Below are positions 8,853 to 20,000 of a stretch of 20,000 nucleotides of DNA, piece after piece. Under the pieces are notes generated by a model. The model ran no database searches and was not told where the DNA came from. It saw nothing but the letters and a program-made list of their open reading frames with translations. The first letter of the stretch is position 1. Each line of letters begins with the position of its first letter. The position numbers and the translations under genes were made by a program. The DNA lies in NCBI GenBank assembly GCA_001586965.3, contig LUCW03000426.1, forward strand, positions 1-20,000, in the 5' to 3' direction. This DNA comes from Sphaeroforma sirkka. Lineage: Eukaryota > Opisthokonta > Ichthyosporea > Ichthyophonida.

Positions 8853-11800
8853 GTGACATTCTCGTGTATTATGTCAACCTAAACTCACTGAAAAAACACA
8901 CAAGCACAATACAGAGCAATACGTAAACTATGCAGTCAATGTGACGCCCTATGTGTTTAGTAGAGACGTGGGGCTACACAGACCGCCTCAATGAAGTTTG
9001 CAATGAAAGTAATACCAACCTTATCTATGCGTCACCCCCATCTAGTAGTATACACCGTGGTGGTAGAAACAACGGTGTAGCCTTAATAAAAGAGACATAG
9101 CTCAATGATTTCAAACTACATGCACAAAGCCAATACTTTGTAGCATTTACCTTTCGCATGGTCACCATAGCATGTGTCTACTTAGCACCACACCTAGGAA
9201 ATGACGTATACAAAACTTTAATGGCACTCAACTGCAAACCTCATGTGCTGGTTGGAGATATGAATTTCCGCGATACAGAATATAATGACTTCCTCATTAA
9301 ATATCCCGACCGTAGAAAATCTATCGAATACTATACTCAGCTACACCAAATGGACCATATAACACCAAACCAATCAGCAAACATACGTGTTGATCACGTC
9401 TACGCTCAATCACGTACGAGAACACTGCTCACACTCATCAAAGCCGCAGACATTTCACTCAAAACCGATCATGAATGGGTGTTTTCACTCAACATTCAAT
9501 CACCAGACATACAACACCCCAGTACTATGCCTACATCCATAGAATGTATGCCAGCACACGGGTACAACAGATACCGAATTCGAACTTATAATTGCAACAA
9601 CCCGCGCTACGCAAATACCTTTCGAGCAAGAATAAGAGCTAACTCTAAGTCATGGCTACGACTTATCCAGAATGCAAATCAAGACAAAATCACATCAGTA
9701 TATGATACGATAGTTAACAAGCTATGGAAAGTAGCACAAGGCACATTCTACGGTTACTATCTGGAAAACAACCCCCACAGATCCCACACACCATTGCGCT
9801 ACCGAGCGTATCCATAATACCACCATTGTGAAATTATTCACTAAACAAAAGAAATCACTGTCAAACAACCATCAATACCCAACACAACAGAACCAACAGC
9901 ACACATCATTGGCTCATTCCTGCAAAAGCTATTTAACCAGAAAATACCTTACAAAATACCAGAAGAAACCCATACTGAATTCATACCTCTCGACCAAGAT
10001 ATCTTCACCACCGCACATATCATGCAAGCCATACTAGCATATGATGATAGCCGGAAGGGCTCCGGCCCGGACGGAATACATATTGATATTCTCAAAGCAG
10101 CTATCGAAGTCTATCCCATAGGACACGATCAGGAGGGTAAACCAAATCCCAAGTCACCAATTCTTAAAGTCCTCAATTACCTGTTCAACAAGATACTACA
10201 TACGGGTAACGTGCCGTCAGCCTGGCTGTGCACGCTTATCGTGCCCATTCCCAAAACTGAGGTACCCACAGGGCCAGAATTCTTTCGACCTATAACGCTC
10301 ACACAGATACTGCGTCGTATCTTTCAAATAGTACTGCTGAGTTACATGAATCAGCTGTCTGCCTTTAAAACACATAGCAGACAAGGCGGGTTCAAATCAG
10401 GCTACTCTTGCTTCACACACGCCCTCACGCTACACGAATACATCAATCAATCAAGCCCTACAGCCCAACACACCCACCAGGTATTCCTGGACATTAAGAA
10501 AGCATATGACTCAGTCAAACTTGACCGCCTCTGGCGCCTTCTACACAATCGACGGGTACCCACCCCATTGATCACCCTCTTCCAAAACATGTACCATAAT
10601 GTAGTGTCTCGTATTACATATCAACAAGTCCTCGGGCCTATATTCACACGTGCTCATGGTCTAACCCAGGGTGATCCAATCACCCTACACTCTTCAACAT
10701 ATACATTGACCCGCTACTTGATAGCCTTGCTAAAGTCGACCCCCGAGGCTTCCTTGGCTGGGTCGACGACCTAGCATTATACAACCGCGATCACACCAAG
10801 TTGCAACTAGGCCTCAACCATGCTTATGTATGGGGCAAACGCTCCGGTGTTGAATTCCACCCAAAGAAATCGATATATGTAGCACCACCGCAAAATCCCA
10901 AACTAGCACACAAGTTCATGCTCGGACTGAATGGTATAGATGCACACCCCACTGCTAGATGCTTGGGATTCCCTATGGGACCCAAGGGAATAGACATTGT
11001 ACAAATGTTGGAAACACGCATCAATACTCTGAATGAATCCATAAGCCACAGCGGCCCCTTGGCTTCCGAGCTGGGACCCACCTACACCCACACAACAAGC
11101 TCATGATCTTCCGAGTATTTATACTCTCCAAAATCACTTACGGTCTTGCTTTCATCCCACTATCACACTACTCACTCACATCACAAATCAATACACAACT
11201 CGACAAGCTCGATACCGTAATCCATAAGGCCTCTGGATACATTCTTTCCACTGCCGCACACAAAAAGACCCCAACAAAAGCCACACCAACTATGCTGAAA
11301 CAAATTCAGTTCTGTGGACTCCTCAACGCACGGGCATTATGCACTTGGCAGTGCGTGAGTCTTATAAATCACATAACTCGTATGTCACACAGAAATCCTC
11401 TACAGGAATATCTGGGCAAACAAGCAACCATATTCACCCCTATGAGACTCACTATGCTCGCTCGCGAGAACATACTTCACTACCCTCCGTTCATAACATA
11501 CAGGAAACTGAAACAAGCATACACAAACAGAAAACCAAACAAAAGGAAAGCGCACTACACCGACAAGCGGCTCGCGAACTCCGATTTGGACTCATCTACC
11601 CAGGCGAGGAAGAGCGGTACCGACTCGACACGCCACTCGAACATCACAGCTTCAGCAGTCTCTTATTCAGGTACCAACGATCGTCGCACTGTACGTCACG
11701 AACAGGTATATGTTCACGCTAGAAAAGACCCCGGCAGGTCTCACATGCATTGGCTGCAGCAAAACACCTTTCACCACATCACACTTCAAGTGTCCCTCGT

Positions 11801-12469
11801 GCTGCCCTACATATCCAAACTCATCTCACCAAAGAAAGAGATTGTAGTTGATAGCAACTTACTTGACGCCCTTAGCACCCGTAAGCGCTACACAGACATG
11901 CTCACACTACACGACCAGCTGGTGTACTTGCACAAAGGACCCATACCACCCCAAGTACTGCTGAACTGTGTGTTCCCAGTGCCACGGTTCATGACCACAA
12001 TAGTACACACTCTCCTCGTAGACTCAGAACACCCACAGAACGATTATGCTTGGCCTTCGTTAGACCGCAGACGTCGTTTCGAACAAGCCCACAGAACACT
12101 GTGGCTAGATAACCCGCAAATGGACTTCAACACACTACATCCAGAGGCTAGCGCCTATATAGCGGCGCCCCAGCACTGGACACGCAAACTCCCGAACCAC
12201 CACATACACCCCCTGTTTGACATTGACCAGGACTTAGACAATGACATCCCAATAGACATTACACTATCCTACATATGTAGTAGCGTGACTCCGCCTGACT
12301 TGATCAGACGCTGGCGAATATGCCTGCGACAAATATGCATTGACCTGAAGTTGAATAGCACATATATCAACGAACACAGCGCGATGAAACGCCCCCGCCC
12401 CGCCCACACCCTCCCTGAATGCCTACCGGCAGGCACAGTCGCACATCGCGACCCGGTGATGCGGTAGTG
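8849..12469 (+). pseudogene. ORF2: AP endonuclease, reverse transcriptase and zinc finger of copy B, frame-broken
   Basis: Polyprotein of about 1,200 codons that would nick the target and reverse transcribe the element RNA. The endonuclease (8849-9480) shows ETW (8963-8971), GDMN (9254-9265) and TDH (9464-9472), supplying the catalytic Glu, Asp/Asn and Asp-His. The reverse transcriptase shows KGSGPDG (10055-10075), FRPITL (about 10283-10300), FLDIKKAYDSV (10484-10516), LTQGDPI (10661-10681) and WVDD (10759-10770). A C-terminal finger has Cys at 11746 and 11755, His at 11782 and Cys at 11791 (C-x2-C-x8-H-x2-C), followed by about 220 conserved residues to TAG at 12467-12469. Breaks: a compensating pair at about 8900 and 8955, TAG at 9098, stops at 9815 and about 9839, a missing C at 10682-10685 inside the reverse transcriptase, shifts at about 11070-11100 and 11540, a missing G at about 11671, and about 11797. 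No RNase H domain is recognised. Confidence 0.9.
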
Positions 12470-12470
12470 A

Positions 12471-12502
12471 GTATGATACACTGGTGAGCCACTGTATCAT
12501 AC
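12471..12502 (+). other. 3' UTR hairpin of copy B, directly after the ORF2 stop
   Basis: Arms GTATGATACACTGG (12471-12484) and CCACTGTATCATAC (12489-12502) enclose the loop TGAG. Thirteen of fourteen positions pair, with one C-C mismatch. The stem starts one base after the TAG and lies between flanks conserved with copies A and C (TAGTGAGT before, CTCATATTCA after). Confidence 0.8.
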
Positions 12503-12755
12503 CTCATATTCAATGAAACGATATGCATATCTGTCACAGCTTACTCACAGACTCTGTGTCAATCCAGTTACGGTTGTCAAACACCCACACCACTAACAAA
12601 AAACTACAGCCAAAGAAAACAACTCAACAAGTACAACAACCACAGACCGAAACCGACTCAGCCCCTAGACAGTCCAGTTCGCCCTCCCCTGAAAAGCAGG
12701 GTCACGGGAACTGCCAACACCTGCCGGTAGCCACAAGTCCACCCCGGACATCAGG

Positions 12756-12794
12756 CATTGTATATAGCAATAGCGTGTAAACAAATAAAGGTAC
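12756..12794 (+). promoter_or_regulatory. Conserved 3' terminus with AATAAA, copy B
   Basis: These 39 bases are identical to 14696-14734 at the end of copy C, although the rest of the two 3' UTRs is diverged. They contain a small ATTG/CAAT hairpin and AATAAA (12784-12789), five bases before the CTAAACCC junction. Likely roles are 3' end formation and template recognition by the reverse transcriptase. Confidence 0.75.
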
Positions 12795-12813
12795 CTAAAC
12801 CCTAAACCCTAAA
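12795..12813 (+). repeat. Telomere repeats between copies B and C
   Basis: CTAAACCC repeats for 19 bases, clean and without CCCTGGG words. They separate the 3' end of B from the truncated 5' end of C. Confidence 0.93.
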
Positions 12814-14404
12814 GCACCAGAAAACCCAAAGGACCGATTTACATTTGTGCTCGATCAATGTAGTATACAATCCACTAAGACTGCGCGATACCTTGGGTTT
12901 CCAATGAGCCCAAAAGGAATCAATATAGTAGAGATGCTTGCAAATAGAACCACCACGCTCAGTAATGCAATAACCGATAGCGGTCCTTTCGGCTTTCGAG
13001 CTGGGGATCACTTGCACCCGCATAACAAGCTGATGATTTTTCGAGTGTTTATACTCTCCAAAATCACATATGGACTCTGTTTTATCCCTTTAGCCGATAA
13101 ATCACTCACTGAAGTGATAGACAAACAGTTATTCCAACTCAATTTTGTGCTCCATCGTGCTGTAGGGTATATTACATCCACAGCGGCACAGAAAGACCCG
13201 CCTAAGAGTTTCACACCTACTATGCGTAATTCGATCAAATTTTTTGTGGCTTGCTTGATGCTCAGGCACTGTGTGAGTGGCAATGTGTAAGTTTAATCAA
13301 TCATATTAGTAGAATGTCAATCAGAAATCCACTGCAAGACTATATGAACAAACGCAAATCCGTTTTCACCCTGATGGGACTCACCATGCTCGCTCGCGAG
13401 AACATCTATTTTTTATCCATATTATAAACTATACAGACAATTGAAGATTTTCTATACCAAAAAAGAACCCAAACAAGGAAGAAGGTGCGCTACACCGCGA
13501 GGCAGCACGCGAGCTGAGATTTCGGCTCATCTACCCCGGCGAAGAAGAACGCTACCGATTCGACACACCGCTGGAACATCACAGCTTCAGCAGTCTTCTC
13601 TTCCGAGTTCCGACGATCTTCCTGTTCTACATATTACACAGGTTCTGTTTCACGCTAGAAAAGACCCCGGCAGGTCTCGCATGCATCGGCTGTAGCGCTA
13701 GAAAGTTCACTCCACACACTTTACATGTCCCTTCGTGTTAGAGTTTTGTGTCAAAACTGATCGCACCACAGAAAGGCGTAGTAGTTAATAAGACACTGCT
13801 AGATGCACTTAGTAGTCGCAAGCGCTATACAGACATGCTAACGATTCACGATCAACTAGTATGTATACACAAGGGACCGATAGAACCAAACATACTCATA
13901 GAAAAAAGTGTTTCCAGTGCCGCGTTTCATGACTACTGTAGTTCATACGTTACGTGTAAATGGGCACACCCAGGCAATGAATTTATATGGCCATCACTGG
14001 CTAGTATAGATCGTGGCCAGCAACCCAATAGAGTACTGTGGATTGATAATCCGCAAATAGATTTCAATACGCTTCACCCAGAGGCAGCAGCGTACATAAT
14101 CACACCACAGTATTGGAAACGCACACTACCCCACCACCACATTCACCCCTGTTCGATATAGATCAGGATTTAGAAAACAACATCCCAATAGATATCACTC
14201 TCTCCTATATCACTAGCAGTCTAGATCCACCTGATTTTACCAAGTGTTGGCAAATATGCCTACGACAGATTTGCATTGACTTGAAGCTGAATAGCAATTA
14301 TATCAACAAACATCCTGCGATGAAACGCCCACCTCCTAGAACACATCCGCCCTAAGCGCCTACCGGCAGACACAGCTGCAAATCGCAACCCGGTGATGCG
14401 GTAG
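12814..14404 (+). pseudogene. ORF2 C-terminal fragment of copy C
   Basis: Remains of ORF2 downstream of WVDD: the thumb-like segment with ARYLGFPMSPKG (about 12880-12915), ITYGLCFIPL (about 13065-13090), LIYPGEEERYRF (about 13530-13565), the finger beginning CIGC (13682 onward), and the tail with TLHPEAAAYI (about 14070-14100). The equivalent stop is TAG at 14402-14404. Breaks include an extra T near 13260, one lost base within the finger (about 13715), an extra T near 13745 relative to copy A, one C missing at about 14149 (shared with copy A), and a shift near 14335. The catalytic aspartates are absent, so it is inert. Confidence 0.85.
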
Positions 14405-14411
14405 TGAGTCC

Positions 14412-14437
14412 GAGACAGTAGTGCCGCTACTGGTTTC
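14412..14437 (+). other. 3' UTR hairpin of copy C
   Basis: GAGACAGTAG (14412-14421) pairs with CTACTGGTTTC (14427-14437) across TGCCG. Relative to copy A one C is replaced by T, which turns a G-C pair into G-T and keeps the stem. Confidence 0.68.
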
Positions 14438-14695
14438 TCTCTCATATTCAGTAATACGAAATGCAAATCGGTCATAGTATATACTCAGCACTTGTTTCCA
14501 ACCAGTTAGGATTTACAAACTACTACTAAAACAACCCATAGAACTACATACCCAAAGAAACCAAGCCACATAGCAAACTAAACGCAGCGCAACAACTCAG
14601 CCATTAGACAGTTCAGTTAGCCTCTACCTGAGAAAACAGGGATTAAGGCACAAACTGCGACACCTGCCGGCCGCCACAGGTCTTCGGACACAAGC

Positions 14696-14734
14696 CATTG
14701 TATATAGCAATAGCGTGTAAACAAATAAAGGTAC
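14696..14734 (+). promoter_or_regulatory. Conserved 3' terminus with AATAAA, copy C
   Basis: Identical over 39 bases to the terminus of copy B. AATAAA is at 14724-14729 and GGTAC meets CTAAAACCC at 14735. Confidence 0.75.
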
Positions 14735-14757
14735 CTAAAACCCTAAAACCCTAAAAA
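14735..14757 (+). repeat. Innermost telomere repeats (CCCTAAAA variant)
   Basis: About three units, mostly the 8-mer CCCTAAAA. To the right begins unique DNA, so this is the boundary between the retrotransposon-telomere region and the chromosome proper. Confidence 0.88.
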
Positions 14758-14898
14758 TTGGCTAAATCCTAACTGGCTTAAATTTTATCTTAGTTTATAT
14801 AACATAGTTTAAAACATAGAAACATCCATCGAAGTTTACCGGAATTGTCATCTGACAAGTTGAGCGTGTGCGTGTTATGGGTACGAACATTCTTTTGC

Positions 14899-15251
14899 TC
14901 AGCTCTTCACCGAAAAGATAAAGAGGTGTTGTACGCAGATATGCATCAATCTTATACAGCCCCTCCCTAAAACCTGGTCACGTTGGTTAATCTTGGCTTG
15001 CATTCGTTCCTCACGTTCAGCGTCGCGGACGAAGAATTTCTTCTCGCGAGCAGCCACGTATGCTTCTATCGTGGGGTCGGATTCTCCATCGATGTGTGGG
15101 TTCTTTTTGGTAGGTTCAGTTCATCAGCTTCGGGGGTATCCAACTCATCCTGGGTTCGCTTGGTCGAGGAGCTTTGTGAGAGAAGGACCCCTTGGGTGTC
15201 TTGTTCATCGATGGTGAGGTTGAAGCCGGCACTTTCGGGCTGGGTGTTCAT
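14899..15251 (-). pseudogene. Hypothetical protein, minus strand, one apparent frame break
   Basis: From ATG at 15251 the minus strand encodes a polar, Ser/Thr/Asp/Glu-rich N-terminus (MNTQPESAGFNLTIDEQ). The frame closes at 15066, but another frame carries a charged helix-like segment (YVAAREKKFFVRDAERE, about 14995-15060) and runs to TGA at 14901-14899. The two join if one A is missing from the run at 15104-15108 (T's on the plus strand), giving about 117 residues. A TATA box lies 76 bases upstream of the ATG. The C-terminal 25 residues after KINQRDQ look less protein-like and may be intron or truncation at the telomere boundary. I do not recognise the family. Confidence 0.45.
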
Positions 15252-15326
15252 GTCGACGTTTGAAGGGGTTCTCTCTTGTTCTCTGGTAGTTTTGTGGACT
15301 GTTGTTCTTTTTCCTATTTGAGTCCC

Positions 15327-15335
15327 CTTTTTATA
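15327..15335 (-). promoter_or_regulatory. TATA box of the minus-strand ORF
   Basis: TATAAAAAG on the minus strand, followed by GGGG and then a purine-rich leader of about 75 bases to the ATG at 15251. The match and spacing suit a polymerase II core promoter. Confidence 0.5.
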
Positions 15336-16341
15336 CGCGAAACTGGTGTCATCTTTGTCTGTAGGATGTCAGTTTTGTGCCATATTTGTCTGTCGGATGT
15401 CGGACTGTTGACATTATGCACGAGATAGGAGGACCCTAGGACTCGGGTCCAAAAACTCCAGAGCTTCCCCTATTTTTATAGTTACAGTAAATATTAAAAT
15501 ATAAAAATTCTACGGAATTTTTAGTTGAAGAAAGTCCAAAACACTCATGCGAGTCATGACTCATAATTTTTATTTATTTATAAATATAACAAAAAGCATT
15601 CATCTGCAACTCGTGCATTCCTGATTTCAATTTGCACCTCTCGCAATGCTCGCATATGTACATATATTTATACTTTGGGTTTTTTTACATAAAAACCAAA
15701 AAACAAACACAAAAAAAGTTTAAAAATAATATGTTTAATTTTCAGAAGGCTAAATATGATAATACCCGCTGACTTCGTATTTACACATTCATACTAAAAT
15801 ATTTACAATTGTATACACTATGATACTAGAGTTATTAATAATCTCACTTTGTCGTTTATAGTGACTGCAATTGGTTAACTCCGCTGTATACTGACACAGT
15901 CTCGACATAAACTACAGTTATTATACATCTCACGTTGCCGTTGGACACTGCAAGTGGCCAACCCCGCTATATACTGACATATTCTCTAGAGACATACACT
16001 ATAGTTATTATAGATAGTTATCATACTATTCACTTTGTCGTTAATGTCTATATACCGATATATTTAATTGACAATAAGGAGCGATTCCTGCCATATTGAT
16101 CACCGCTTTATTTTTCATAGAGACCCTATACTCTGCTTGAATGAAGTTGGCTACACTCTGGCTGAATAGTATGAACGCGCTAACGGATTGTGAGAGACTA
16201 GAAATCGACTGAAAGACACAACAAGTGCCGATTGGGTTGACTATTGCCTTACGATACGGCCGTTGTGCTACGTACTGCATAAAACTAACACATCAAAAGC
16301 ATCAAAAAGTATCCGACGTATTAGACGTATCAGAAGTGGGA
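15336..16341. other. Intergenic region between the minus-strand ORF and UBE2W
   Basis: No gene is supported here. It holds a two-copy direct repeat of about 31 bp (about 15345-15403, with TTTGTCTGT and GGATGTC in each), an AT-rich stretch with A/T homopolymers (about 15470-15760), and the degenerate 86-bp repeat described separately. The part from 16065 contains short ORFs on both strands with no recognisable domain. The UBE2W promoter should lie in the last few hundred bases, but no TATA box stands out. Confidence 0.5.
15831..16060. repeat. Degenerate tandem repeat, period 86-87 bp
   Basis: Units start with GTTATTA at 15831, 15917 and 16004. The first two share TCTCAC, TTGCCGTT-like, ACTGCAA, CCCCGCT/TCCGCTG and ATACTGACA blocks in order. 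The third is partial and carries CACTTTGTCGTT. No coding potential is seen. Confidence 0.6.
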
Positions 16342-19898
<3,557 letters not shown>

Positions 19899-19909
<11 letters not shown>

Positions 19910-20000
19910 CACGCATGTCTGAATATATATATATATATAAATATAAACTCTATATATATATATATATATATATATATTCAGACATGCGTGTAACTATATA
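19899..20000. repeat. Long inverted repeat after the UBE2W stop
   Basis: GTTACACGCATGTCTGAA at 19906-19923 is matched by its exact reverse complement at 19977-19994. Both are flanked by TA runs that extend the pairing, with a short centre near 19950 (AAATATAAACTC). The structure reaches the window edge. It may be a TA-flanked foldback element or a 3' UTR stem. Confidence 0.85.

Larger units (their letters stand above)
7290..12794 (+). mobile_element. Non-LTR retrotransposon copy B, near full length
   Basis: A 5.5-kb element with a 5' leader, ORF1 (7518-8852), ORF2 (8849-12469) and a 3' UTR (12470-12794). It ends in AATAAA-GGTAC joined directly to CTAAACCCTAAA, with no poly(A) tail. ORF2 has an AP-type endonuclease and a reverse transcriptase in the usual order of endonuclease-bearing non-LTR elements. 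No long terminal repeats, integrase or protease are visible. If the preceding 22-bp array is its 5' UTR, the element starts at about 5481 and is about 7.3 kb. Fusion to the telomere repeat suggests target specificity like SART, TRAS, Zepp or GilM/GilT elements; clade assignment needs a phylogeny. Confidence 0.9.
12814..14734 (+). mobile_element. Non-LTR retrotransposon copy C, 5'-truncated
   Basis: It starts abruptly at GCACCAGAAAA (matching copy A at 3410), directly after CCCTAAA, and ends at AATAAAGGTAC followed by CTAAAACCC. It is nearly identical by eye to copy A, including shared frame breaks, and clearly diverged from B. It contains only the part of ORF2 after the catalytic reverse transcriptase blocks, plus the 3' UTR. 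Confidence 0.9.

Noticed and set aside
14260..14475. Minus-strand ORF of 71 codons, also present at 4850-5065 and in part at 12269-12481
   Set aside because: It mirrors the conserved sense coding of the ORF2 C-terminus and stop region; its recurrence follows from the retrotransposon copies.
2781..14734. LTR retrotransposon or viral insertion
   Set aside because: No long terminal repeats, integrase, protease or capsid signals; the endonuclease-reverse transcriptase order and 5' truncation are those of non-LTR elements.
14983..15321. Plus-strand ORF of 112 codons
   Set aside because: Opposite strand of the minus-strand ORF, which has the better start context and a TATA box; the plus reading shows no motif.
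16041..16280. Minus-strand ORF of 79 codons upstream of UBE2W
   Set aside because: Protein-like in parts, but no family, no promoter and no second exon could be supported.

Overview
This is a eukaryotic chromosome end. The left edge is a telomere-like array. Inside it lie three co-oriented copies of a non-LTR retrotransposon, each joined at its 3' end to plant-type telomere repeats (CCCTAAA on this strand, TTTAGGG on the other). The right third is chromosome proper and carries a spliced ubiquitin-conjugating enzyme gene. TTTAGGG telomeres together with a UBE2W-type E2 point to an alga, plant-like lineage, stramenopile or other protist; the species cannot be named from this window.

Layout. 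1-2780: array of CCCTGGG with CCTGGG variants, probably a miscalled or variant telomere tract. 2781-5336: copy A, 5'-truncated (reverse transcriptase onward). 5337-5480: mixed CCCTAAA/CCCTGGG tract. 5481-7289: AT-rich 22-bp tandem satellite, possibly the 5' region of copy B. 7290-12794: copy B, essentially full length, with ORF1 (coiled coil), ORF2 (AP-type endonuclease, reverse transcriptase, C-terminal zinc finger) and a 3' UTR. 12795-12813: telomere repeats. 12814-14734: copy C, 5'-truncated and nearly identical to A. 14735-14757: telomere repeats. 14758-16341: unique DNA with a short minus-strand ORF behind a TATA box, and a degenerate tandem repeat. 16342-19875: five-exon UBE2W orthologue with repeat-filled introns. 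19899-20000: large inverted repeat running off the window.

How it fits together. All three retrotransposon copies have their 5' ends facing the chromosome end and their 3' ends fused to CCCTAAA. That is the polarity expected if the 3' end of the G-rich telomere strand primes reverse transcription, as in telomeric HeT-A-type elements. B and the A/C pair are diverged subfamilies, yet they share an identical 39-nt 3' terminus with AATAAA. They also share a hairpin directly after the ORF2 stop whose sequence differs while its pairing is kept. ORF1 and ORF2 of B overlap by ATGA.

Caveat. All element ORFs are interrupted by single-base indels, several of them in homopolymer runs. Together with the CCCTGGG array, which resembles a known nanopore miscall of C-rich telomere repeats, this means some breaks may be assembly error rather than decay.
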